Positions 22,064 through 34,470 of a DNA stretch of 64,000 bases are shown in pieces (position 1 is the stretch's first letter; each line of letters starts with the position of its first letter). The DNA lies in assembly GCA_022225965.2 (NCBI GenBank), contig JAKJXP020000043.1, positions 124,001-188,000 of the forward strand. Reading direction: 5' to 3'. This DNA comes from Diatrype stigma. Its lineage: Eukaryota > Ascomycota > Sordariomycetes > Xylariales > Diatrypaceae. A model generated the notes under the pieces. The model was given only the letters and a program-made list of their open reading frames with translations, ran no database searches and was not told where the DNA came from. Both the position numbers and the translations under genes were made by a program.

Positions 22064-23259
22064 AGAACGACGAAATAAAACTTCAATAGTTTGTGAGGAC
22101 CGCAAAAAGATATACAGCAGGCTGGCTGACCTTTCACCCCTTTTTTATATTCAGACATCCTCCCCATTGTCATTGATCTGACGAATGTCTCAATCGAGTA
22201 TCCCAAAATTCCAGTCGAACCAACGAGCGAACATGGCATTCAGGAGCGTGTCTTCGTATGTTGGTCATTCTTGCAGTACTTAGTGCTCGAGCCCCTTGTA
22301 CCCCTTTGTTCCCCTGACATCGAGGAAACCGCCCACCAACCAACACACCTACGCACACCCGCACAATACAAAGCTCGCAAAATCTCCTCTAAGTTACAAA
22401 TTGACAATTCTTTGATGGAAAGACGACCCATTTCCCTCCAACAGACACGAACACACGCCTATACGAGGTATATTCTGCGTCATCAACCGCGTGACTAACC
22501 TATCCAGGCCATTATTTCTAAGCTTCGAAGACTGAGCCGTCCCAACATACTGATCGAGGGACTTCTTCCCTCTTCTTGATATCAAATAATGCTTTTGCTG
22601 GTGAGCAGGATTGGTGAGTGAGTCAGTACCGCCCCCGTTCGCAAAAGGGGGCCGAGCAGCTACTGGGAAGCTACTACGGTGGAATGAATGACCATCGAAG
22701 GCGGGCGGTCTGTTAGCCATGTCATTTACACTACCTACACACTCATCGCTCCCGGCCCCTGAGGCGCGGCGAGGCGAGGCGAGGCGAATGCCCACGTACC
22801 CCTTTATGTTCCTATCACGAAGTGGCATGCCAGCGCCCGCCCGAAGCATCCCCAGTACCTCGAGCCTGTCACTGCGAGTCATCGGACCACGGGCATGAAT
22901 ATGAGTAACAACGGATGCGTTGGTCGAAAGCATCCATATTTTAATGAGGCTAGCTAGCTAGCTAAGTGCTCAAGGAACGATGAAGGCTGTTACGAAGGAA
23001 CGAATCAACCAACCAACCAGCCAGCCAGGCAATGACTCTTCCTGACCAACGCTCCATGCTAGCTAGCTGCAATATACAGTGATTAATACATACTTGACTA
23101 CCCGATTCGGCGTGCCTTCCTGTCTGTCTGGCATGCCCTTCCATTCTCGCGCGTGCCCTGCACCCCATCCACTCACTGCCCAGCAAGCATTTCTTTCTTC
23201 AGCAGTCTTCCTTCAACTAGTAGGTAGGTAGGTACCGCTTGACATCCGGACCGACATCC
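22064..23259. other. Intergenic, no gene seen
   Basis: The gap between two minus-strand genes. It contains a GCTAGCTAGCTAGCTA run near 22950 and stretches of GGTAGGTA just downstream of the SF3B2 stop. The open frame at 22394-22933 has no family features and I do not support it. Confidence 0.5.
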
Positions 23260-25152
23260 TCAGAACCGGTACTTCTTCCTATCATCCCTCTTCTCCTCAT
23301 CGCGCCTCAGGCGTTTCCGACTCTCATTCGCAATCATCTCATCGAGCCCTTCCTCGCGACGGGCCCACTGGGCGCCCGGGCCCTCCTCGCGACGGCTCTC
23401 CTCGTAGCGCTGGCGCAGCTGCTCCTTGCTGAGCCCGGCCCCCTCGCCGCCCGCCAGCAGCGCGTCCGGGTCGATCGCGACGTCGACGTCGCCGGGCTTC
23501 TTGCGCTTGCGGCTCTCGTCCTGCTGGCTGCCCAGGACTCGCATGTTGTCGCCACGATCCCCGGCGGCGTTCTTCAGGTCGTACACCCGGTCGCTGCCGA
23601 AGAAGCCTTCGGCCCGCGCTTGCCGCTCGGGCACCACCGTGTAGGCGGAGCGCGGCTGGTGCGGGTATCCAGCGGCGGAGTCTTCCGTCTCAGTGCCCCG
23701 CCGGTTCTTGCGCAGGTCGAGCTCGCCGGCCAGCGCCTCGGTCTGCGTGCCGCCGTACTCGGTAGGAACGGTGGACGAGAAGCCAGCACCGCCAGGAGTC
23801 TCGGTGCCCGCGGGGGTCTGTAAACCGGCCGCGGCATCCTCATCGTCCTCGTCTTCGTCTTCATCCTCATCGTCCTCATCCTCTTCTTCCTCGGACTCCT
23901 CCTCGGGTGCCTGCAGCTCGCCCCACAGCGAGCGCTCGACGGGCTCGCCCGACGGCGGCGCTGCCTGGTTCTGCTGCATGATGCCGAAAATATCGCCGCC
24001 GAACAGCGGCCGGTTGTACTCGTCGACGGGCGGCTTGCCGTAACACCCCGGGTTGAAACCCCACTGCGCGCCGGCCGGGATGGGCGCATTGAGACCCGGG
24101 ATGCGCAGGGAGGGGTATGAGGGCGGGGGGCCGAACCGCTGCTGGTTGATGAGCCAGGGGGGAGGGGCGCCGGGAGGGATACTGAGGGCCTCTTTTAACG
24201 GTTCGCTCAGCTCGCCCGGTCGCAGGTGTCGAAGATCCGTCTCATACTCCTTGCCTTCGTAGTAAACCTCGCCGAAGCGGGTGAGCTGGGGCTTGTCCTG
24301 GAAGCGAAAGAAGGCGTCATAGAGCTTCTGGTAGTCGATGTCGAGCTTGCCCATCTTGGGCTGGACTCTTTCCCTTTGCTTCTGCTTGAGGCTCTGCTCT
24401 GCCTGCTTCTCGAGCACGGCATCGCGCATCTCGGTAATGCCGGTATCCGCGATGAACTTCGGGAGCTTGAAGGCGGGCTTTTCGATACCTCGCTTGGACG
24501 AGAGGTACTCGCGCTTCAAGGACCAGTGGGAAGGAACTGGCACCACATTGCGCTGCGCCTTAATCTGCACGAGCAACCGCGGGTCCGAAGAAGACGTATC
24601 GTGCCACTCGACGACATCGGGCTTCTTGACCAAGGCCTTCAGCTCGGCGATGGAGAGCTTGTTGAGCGCTTTCCGCTTCTTCTTGGAGAGCTTCTGCGGA
24701 CCGCCGGTCTCATCTTCTTCGTCTGGTATGTCGTCGTTGTCGTCGTCGAAGTAAACCTGGCCCTGGTTTCCGGCGTTGGCCTCCTTCGCGACATCGTCTT
24801 CCTCCCGGGTGAAGCCGAACTTGGTGAAGATGTCTTTGTACATAGCAAAGGTGGGATCATCATCGCCAAACTCGAGCTCGATAGCCGGGGCTGGACCGTC
24901 GGCCGGGGCCTGGTTTGAGGTGGCCGCATCCTTCTTCACCTCCAGCTCGGACGCGCCGTTGGTGCCGTTGGTGCTGTTGGACTCGGTGGTCGCATCCTCC
25001 TGGGCGGGATCCGACGACGACTTGGGGACGCCATTCTCCTGAGCTTCGGGGGTCGCGTCGGGCTGTTGCGCGCCCTCGTCTGGCTTGGTCTGCTTGTCGG
25101 CCTTCTTCTTCGCTCGCCGCTTCTGGTTCTTGGTCATCTTCGGAGCCGCCAT
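23260..25152 (-). CDS. Splicing factor 3B subunit 2 (SF3B2/Cus1)
   Basis: A 630-residue intronless homologue of SF3b145/Cus1, the U2 snRNP protein that helps anchor U2 at the branch site. The Lys/Arg-rich N-terminus (KNQKRRAKKKADK) resembles a nuclear localisation signal. A DUF382 domain runs from about 180 to 305 and includes VEWHDTSSSDPRLLVQIKA and KLYDAFFRFQDKPQLTRFGE. The PSP domain follows at about 309-365, with PPGAPPPWLINQQRFGPPPS and a GFNPGCYGKPPVDEYNRPLF stretch. An acidic Glu/Asp tract lies near 415-440. The C-terminus ends in a basic Arg/Lys-rich tail. Length and order fit the fungal family, and no SAP domain is visible at the N-terminus. An essential housekeeping gene, expected in the nucleus. 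Confidence 0.95.
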   Translation of the reverse strand: MAAPKMTKNQKRRAKKKADKQTKPDEGAQQPDATPEAQENGVPKSSSDPAQEDATTESNSTNGTNGASELEVKKDAATSNQAPADGPAPAIELEFGDDDPTFAMYKDIFTKFGFTREEDDVAKEANAGNQGQVYFDDDNDDIPDEEDETGGPQKLSKKKRKALNKLSIAELKALVKKPDVVEWHDTSSSDPRLLVQIKAQRNVVPVPSHWSLKREYLSSKRGIEKPAFKLPKFIADTGITEMRDAVLEKQAEQSLKQKQRERVQPKMGKLDIDYQKLYDAFFRFQDKPQLTRFGEVYYEGKEYETDLRHLRPGELSEPLKEALSIPPGAPPPWLINQQRFGPPPSYPSLRIPGLNAPIPAGAQWGFNPGCYGKPPVDEYNRPLFGGDIFGIMQQNQAAPPSGEPVERSLWGELQAPEEESEEEEDEDDEDEDEDEDDEDAAAGLQTPAGTETPGGAGFSSTVPTEYGGTQTEALAGELDLRKNRRGTETEDSAAGYPHQPRSAYTVVPERQARAEGFFGSDRVYDLKNAAGDRGDNMRVLGSQQDESRKRKKPGDVDVAIDPDALLAGGEGAGLSKEQLRQRYEESRREEGPGAQWARREEGLDEMIANESRKRLRRDEEKRDDRKKYRF

Positions 25153-26238
25153 GGCTGACGATTATGCGAGCACGTAGGCTCGGTTCGTCGTCGCGCGCAG
25201 GGCAATAATCACCTTACTCTATCAAGCGTGTAGGTCGAGAACCCAGCCAATTGAGAAGCGAAGAGGTTAGCAGCAGGAATGATTTCTTCTATCGAGATTG
25301 ACGCTGCACTGCGATGTGTGTCGCCCTCAAGCGGATGGTGAATAACAGAAGTTGTAAAGCGGAAGGATTAGGTTGGAGCTTTGATGCTTTGATAAGTCAG
25401 AACGAGGCTCAGTTGCAGTTTCCATTAGTGGACGATAAGCACTCGAGGTCGGTCGTTGCTGGCCGTTCCCTCACGTCCGGACGTCGCGCCTTCATAAAAA
25501 TTATGTCTCCACTTTCGTTCGAGCTGTTCTCTTGGCAATGAAAGCTGGCTGGCGTGTATGTAGCTTTTCGGGTCTTGGGTGTTGGTGCACTAACTATGGC
25601 TTGAGTTGTGGCTGTAGAGAGTTGTTGAGGCTGGTGCCCAATTTCCACAGCAGCTGGACCCGTGGACATGAACCTAAATGGATGGAAGCAAGCTGTATGT
25701 ACATACAGGTACTTGTACCCGACATACATGTAGGTACAGTTAATTGTACTACGTAGTACGGTGTTTCCACCAATCAAAAATCCAACAAGGAGAGAATTGC
25801 GCAATGGTTGGCGTAAGAGACATTTTCCAATCAGGGGCCGAGGGTCCTCAGGGGCAGCCTCAGGCTTCTCAACTTTCTCTCAAGATAGACTGTCAGACTG
25901 TGCTGTGCCAATCGCACCCAAGTGGGCAAACCACAATTTGGTCGTACGTACGTACTACCTATAGTAGCAGTTACAGGTAGGTAGTATTTATGTACAGTGA
26001 TGTAGAACTCGGGAGTGCACACACGCACACTGCACATGCATATGCGGGTAGCGGACCCACCAGACACAGACACCTATCGAGACTACCGACTCCAGGTATC
26101 CAGCCGCCGGCGTTCAGCCAGCCAGTGAGCCCAGTGGCGGAGGCAGTTTGGTGGGCGTGACGGGTCCCTGTGGTCCCTGTGGTCCCTGTGGTCCCTCCGT
26201 CCCTTCAGCCTCTCCGGAATTAATGTACGAAGTATGTA
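25153..26238. other. Intergenic, no gene seen
   Basis: The upstream region of SF3B2, running to the MITE. It has scattered GTACGTAC and GTAGGTA words. There is a 9-bp tandem GGTCCCTGT run at about 26163-26193, just before the MITE. I see no coding region. Confidence 0.5.
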
Positions 26239-26512
26239 CGAAGGTAGCGGCCAAAAGTCGGTTAACACAGCTACTTCCACTTACAGTACATAAAAGCATT
26301 GCCATGTACAGTATACATAAGACTTCGGGAATTCAGTGCTATGTCATAGCGCTAATACCGCTAAAGCTTTTTGCTTTAGCGGACTTTTTCAGGCACATGA
26401 TACTGTATTGTGCGCCAGGTAATTATGTAAGCAAAGTATACAGTATATATAAGCCAAAACTACACTAGGGGGGTCTGTCCAGATGTAAACCGACTTTTGG
26501 CCGCTACCTTCG
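26239..26512. mobile_element. Tc1/mariner-type MITE
   Basis: A 274-bp element with 25-bp perfect terminal inverted repeats that start CGAAGGTAGCGGCC and include AAAAGTCGGTT. It is flanked on each side by TA, the target duplication of Tc1/mariner/pogo elements. Its centre holds a 10-bp stem (CCGCTAAAGC / GCTTTAGCGG) around 26359-26383. It encodes nothing. It sits about 420 bp upstream of the translocator gene and may alter its promoter. Confidence 0.82.
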
Positions 26513-26934
26513 TAGTTATGTACACTCGACACTTGGATGAAGAACACTGTCGACTGCCAACCTAGGCAACTCACTAACACGGCCATCCACGCCATCATAC
26601 GGCATTACATAGTAACTACGGCATTACCTCAATCGTTCTTATCTTTTCACTACCCATCGCCCCCTCTAAACTGACTTGCGTGATAATGATAATGGGGATG
26701 CTCGTCTGATGTTACATCTGAACCGAGTCCCTCCCTGCTTGTATCATCTGTCAGCTCTGTCTTAACTAATCCGAAGGCATCCGAAGCCATGGTTCAGTGA
26801 AACAAACCAACAAAACCACCACCACCTCCTCCTCCACCACCTAACCTAATCCACACTCCCTCTTCCCTATCGCTCCTCGGTCGCTCGTTCCAGCATCAAC
26901 CCATCGGACAGGCAACCCGAGCCTTGTACTCGCA

Positions 26935-28712
26935 ATGCCTCATTCCACCACCTCCGGCTCTTTTGCCCGAGAACCATCTGTGTCGCGATCCCATCCTAAG
27001 AGCAACGACGGCGACTCGGGTCTCGAAAAGTTCCCAGATCACATCGACGCCCCGTTCATGCACGCCAGCGGCGCCAGATCTGTTAGCCCAGCGTTACCCA
27101 AACCAAACGGCTATGCAATTGGATTGAACGGAGGGGCTCATCTAAACGCAGATAGATGGCAGCCCCGGAGAGACACTTCTGGAAAGAGCCTGAGATGGGA
27201 GAACGGGAGTGCAACGCGCGGTCATCGCCACCAGAAGAGTATCAGCGAAGCCTTCCACACCATCAGAGACAGGAGAGGAAGCGTCAGCCAGAATGCGCAC
27301 GAGTTAGCAGATGCTCTGAGAGCCCCCATATCCCCCAGACTTATTGTATGTCGGCTAGATACCAACCCACCCCGGATTCCACGTGCTGACGCGACCGAAT
27401 CCAGGGTCTTTGTATCATGTGGTACATGTCGTCCGCCTTGACCAACACTTCCTCGAAGTCTATTCTCAATGCCTTCGACCAGCCCGCTACTCTGACCATG
27501 GTCCAATTCTTCCTCGTCGCCTTCTACTGCATAGCACTGTCCCGGTTATCGTTCGCGTTCCCGGGGCTACAGACCGCGATACCGGTGCTGAGAAACTCGA
27601 TACGTTACCCCTCGAGAGAGGTGATCAGGACTACGCTTCCGCTGGCCGCTTTCCAGATCGGCGGGCATCTGCTGAGCTCGACGGCTACATCCAAAATCCC
27701 GGTATCTATGGTCCACACGGTCAAGGGACTGTCCCCTCTCTTCACCGTGTTCGCCTACCGGTTCTTCTACAATATTCGCTACCCACCTGCGACCTACTAC
27801 TCGCTTATACCCCTCACACTGGGCGTCATGTTCGCCTGTTCAGGCAAACACTCGTTCAAGGGTGAAATACTAGGGCTCTTCTATGCCCTTTTGGCCACCA
27901 TCATCTTCGTCACGCAGAACATCTTCTCCAAGAAGCTGTTCAACGAGGCCGCCAAGGCTGAAGCTGATGGCCAAATCGCCAAGACCCGCAAGCTTGATAA
28001 GCTTAACCTCCTGTGCTATTCTTCGGGAATGGCCTTTGTACTAACGTCTCCCATTTGGTTTTGGAGCGAAGGGGTTGGCCTTATACGCGACTTCTTCCAC
28101 GACGGCTCGGTGGATCTATCCGCCAAACCCGGAAGCTTCGACCACGGCCGACTTGTGCTCGAGTTTCTATTCAACGGCACGTTCCATTTCGGACAGAACA
28201 TATTAGCTTTTGTCTTGTTATCCATGGTCTCACCCGTTACATACTCGGTTGCGTCCCTGATCAAGCGGGTTTGGGTTATCATTGTGGCGATCATATGGTT
28301 TTGGCAACCCACTACCCCTATCCAAGCCGTTGGAATCGCTCTCACGGCATTGGGTCTATATCTGTACGATCGGGCGAACGACAGCAATAAAGCAGACCGT
28401 CGGGCGCGCCTGCTTAGCCAAAGTAATGTGCAGCCATTACTTCCGCTCAATACTAGCCACGGAGCTATTGGCCAAAGTCAAGCAACAACCGTATTCGATA
28501 GCCCGATGGCCATGTCTAATGCACCAACACCCCATGCCTACACGAATGGCCACAACGCGCTAGCGAATGGCCCAGGCGACGATCTTAAGAAGAACGATGA
28601 CGTTCACTCCGGCTCGGGTCGACAGAGGGGTAATAGCGCCTGGCTCCCACCCGGAACGAAGCAGGAAGAGACGTGGAGGTTCGAAGATAGAGTCAAGGCT
28701 GCTGCTTCGTGA
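26935..28712 (+). CDS. Triose-phosphate translocator family transporter (Sly41-like)
   Basis: A two-exon gene: 26935-27345 and 27405-28712, joined in phase 0 across a 59-nt intron (GTATGT ... CTGAC ... CCAG). This gives 572 residues. Residues 1-135 are hydrophilic and Ser-rich. From the junction (PRLI / GLCIMWYMSSALTNTSSK) the TPT/nucleotide-sugar transporter fold begins, with about 8-10 membrane helices. Family marks include LTMVQFF, the FTVFAYRFFYN segment, GEILGLFYALLATIIFVTQNIFSKK and SPVTYSVASLIKRVWVI. The tail (about 470-572) is hydrophilic. The nearest characterised relative I recognise is yeast Sly41, a Golgi/ER membrane protein. The substrate is not shown; phosphorylated sugars or nucleotide sugars are plausible. 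A MITE lies in its upstream region. Confidence 0.88.
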
Positions 28713-29163
28713 TTTGTTTAGATTACTTGGGCGCTGGGCTGGTGGACGGGGGGCAGGCAGGCTTTGCAGATTACGAGGCACGATGATAATACACAACAAC
28801 ACCAAGAACAACACATAGAACTGGAAACGACTATGAGACCCCAGAACCAACTTTGGCTAAGAAGATGCCTCAATTTAGCGTCCTGCATTTGCATGGCATG
28901 CGTTACCATGACGGACTGGACCCTCATGCTTTTGTTGTATGTAGGATCAAGGATACATCTCGGCTACCCCGGGACTGAAAATGTCGACCCCGAAAAGGGG
29001 CGAAGAAATACTAGGCAACTTGCTTGATTTGCTTGCTTGCTTGGTCGGTTGTACGCTGTCGGACAGGGGATCTGTTGGAGTTGGAGTTCTTCCTTCGCGC
29101 TGGCGGATTAGGGTATGGATTTTAGATAACATCCTCTGATCTATTCATGTCATATCACTTGTA

Positions 29164-29213
<50 letters not shown>

Positions 29214-30349
29214 ACAGCCTCCGATGAGGGGCACGTCTGCTTGTTTCTTTGTTTCACGGGGTGCCCGCTTGTTACCTAGATATCGTGGGTAGTATGTATG
29301 ATACAGAGGCGGCTCGGATGGAGGGATGTACGCGTTCATGGTGAGATGGTATGAGAGAAGGGGCTATATATACACGCTGTATGGTATTCAAGAGTCAGGA
29401 GGCTGCGTGGATAGGTAAGCGCAGCTATGTAGCTGTAGGGGTTGGAGCTTTGTCTAAGTTGGTAGATATATGCTGAGATACCCCCCCTGTTTTACCATTT
29501 TATGGGATTGCTGAAGAAGTCCATGCAATAGAATTTAAGCTCATCGATGTCTGAGGTTGGAATGCCTCATCGATCTGTAGAGTGCTACTATAGCATAGCT
29601 TGTGCACCAGCACTTCGTAGGCAGGCAAATCCAGCACGGATGAAAATTGTTGAGCACTTGTCCTGAGCACCTGCACTTGCATCCACATCCACACATTGGA
29701 TGCGACGGCGATGATGCGCGTAATTAGCGCATGACGGAGGCACAACCTTACTTACCTAAATGAACGCCACCTGCACTTTCACTACGGGCTGTATGTATGT
29801 ATGTATGTCGGGTATGTGTATGTAACTGAGGTCATAGGCCTGTGGTCCAAGCTTCAAGCTGGCTTCGATCCTCAATTGATTCAATTCGAGGTCCAGGAAT
29901 GCCAGGTTCAAGGTCAGATTTTGCACCTCCAAATCCCAGCTGGCTGCAGCCGCCGCATCACCTGACCCGGCAAATCACGTGGAACACTAGAGCCATTCGA
30001 GCCTGGGATTGGCGTTCCAGCGCTTCTGTGGCTGTCTGGCTGTGGGCCTGTGCTCGATCGGTGCTAGCCCGTAGGTGCAGGTGGGCCCACGGGTGCTGGG
30101 CAGTGGGCAGCGGGCAGCGGGCAGTGGGCAGCAGGGAAGGGGAAGAAAGGCAAAGGCAAGAAAGCCCCAGTGTCCCCAGTGGGTGCCCAGGTGGTGCTGC
30201 TGTTGCCCGAGAGCTCCCGAGAAAAACCTCACTCCAACTTTCTCTGGTCTGGGTTTCTCTCACATTTTCCTTCCTTTCCTCCCCAGACCTTCCAATCGCC
30301 CTTTCTCCACTCCCATCCTCTTCCCAATCGCTACTTGTCATCTCTCAAG
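28713..30349. other. Intergenic with CAG repeat
   Basis: The gap between the translocator gene and ATP2. It contains an uninterrupted (CAG)15 tract at 29167-29212 and GTATGTATGT runs near 29790-29825. The last 150 bp before ATP2 are C/T-rich, as expected of the leader of a highly expressed fungal gene. I see no supported gene. Confidence 0.55.
29167..29212. repeat. (CAG)15 trinucleotide tract
   Basis: A pure CAG repeat of 15 units plus one base. It is not inside a supported coding frame. Confidence 0.9.
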
Positions 30350-32493
<2,144 letters not shown>

Positions 32494-34470
32494 ACGAATT
32501 AAACTACGCTTATAATAGACGAGAGATGACGGACGGGTTGTTCCATAGAGAGATGCTGGATGCTGCCGAGGAATGAAACTCGAAGCCGGGAGAAGGAGGG
32601 AATTATCCCTTAGCGCAGCCCTGTGTATATCTAGAAAAAGGAGAGCAAACGTTGTGGGCCGCTAGTTTTTACCTCAAAACCTAGCTCAATCGAGTTCCCT
32701 TTGTGAAAGCTGTATACCGTGGTGTTCGACTCACTCTCAACTATAGGTTCAGTTTCCTTCCCAGGTATGATGCATTTGTTGGTTTGTTGCGAGCGTAAGG
32801 AAAACACGGTTCATTCTGCTATGACGGTGATCTGTTTGTTGATTTGGTGGACATGCCATTGAGAGATACCATGAGTCATAACGTATAATAGTTACTAGGG
32901 TTATCGAGATGTGTAATGTTGCTTAGGCGGTTAGAAACCAAACTCATATATTATAGGGGCTTCGGAACGAAAGCAGTACCCATGAGGACTAAAGTTGTTC
33001 GCCCGCAGGTTCGATGTCTTCCCTTGATAAATGGGGTGAATGGATGAAAACTCTCGGATCTGTACGTACGGTTTATGGCCATAGACCCAATCCGCCTTTG
33101 AGTGAGTCGCCTCGACTTCATAACTATATGCGAGAAGTCTCAGCGCTCGCAGGCCTCATCTGAGCCGAGGGAGTCCCGGGCATCTAATATTCCACTGCCG
33201 CAAGCTCAGATGGCGGGCAGTTGATAGGCATCAGGGGGGTTGCTTACGCTCTTGCCTTTCGGTGCTGTCACCTAAGGAGTTGGCATGTTGTATGCGGCTG
33301 TACGAGCTTGTACTACATGAAGTACATAAGGAGACCTTGGTAGGAGTTCACGGAGGTGCCAGGCTGCCGTGGAGCACTACGTAGGAGGGCACTACGGGAA
33401 CAATCGGCACTAGCTGTAACTGATTTGGTCGATGAATTAATTCATTTTATAGAGCTACTTGTTCAGTGCTTTTCCTTGGAGTCCTTGCCTCAATCTTCTC
33501 CATGACGTTGAAAACAGGACCACGGTGGTTCGTCTCACAATTCAGCGTGGTCATGCTTCAATTCAAGCCTTGCACTACAACTCCTATTCGGATGCTTGAT
33601 TAATAAGTAACAGTGTGCAGTATTTACCGAGGGACCTGAAAGTTTATACCCCCCCCTTGATTTCATTGGGTATTATGAGGATCGAAGGCTCATACCTAGT
33701 GCTCAGGGGAAGCTTATCCAAATTGGTAGGAAACCTTGTCATGTTGGGATCTCTAGCTATCTAGATAATGAGGCACGTCTGAGGTTTTGCTTTGAAGGGC
33801 CATTTCTTATCCCATCTCCTGTTGCCTGCCTTCATGCCATGCCACAAAGCAATTTCTTTTGACCACTGGAATAATGGTTCTCACGAACCAAGACCACTGG
33901 AGCTAGGCTGATGCCTCATATCGCTTGCGTGACATCTGCATGCCACTAACTGTCAAAATATTCAGGTGTTTGCCTGTGACAGTTCCACCGACACGAAAAA
34001 GGGAATTGTCTCCTTAAGTAGTCAATAGCATTTGCTTATTAATGATATGATAATGTGATTGGATTCGTTATGCATGGACGCTTTAGGCATCACCCAGCTT
34101 CAGGTTATTGGCTTGTACGGTACCCCAGGTTGAAGTGAGAAATGGGCGTGGATATCTTAGCATTCCTGAAGTTACTTACATGTTGGTGATTTCAAATAAG
34201 AGTATCCTGTGTCAGCTGTGACGACTAATATCCAAGTCTTTCTGATAATCAATAGTTGCCATATAACAGTTGGTGATGTTGTCCACCCTCTCGAACTAAG
34301 AGCAATACAAAGCTCCACTCAGAAACCCCCTTTCCCCCATTCCCCCTCGAACTTCAGTAAATACTGTCCGGTTTCAGGCACGATCCCATAGCCCAGCCCA
34401 GCCCTTGAATGGGTACTATACCTGGCCAACACACTCAGACTCCCGGTATTAATCCAATACCAAGTAGTCA
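32494..34470. other. Intergenic, no gene seen
   Basis: Two kilobases between the ends of the convergent ATP2 and permease genes. I see no coding region, RNA gene or clear repeat family. The 5' part should hold the ATP2 3' UTR. Confidence 0.55.

Noticed and set aside
22394..22933. 179-codon minus-strand frame
   Set aside because: No recognisable domain, no splice partners and no biased codon use.
23239..23823. 194-codon + strand frame opposite SF3B2
   Set aside because: Antisense shadow of the conserved splicing-factor gene.
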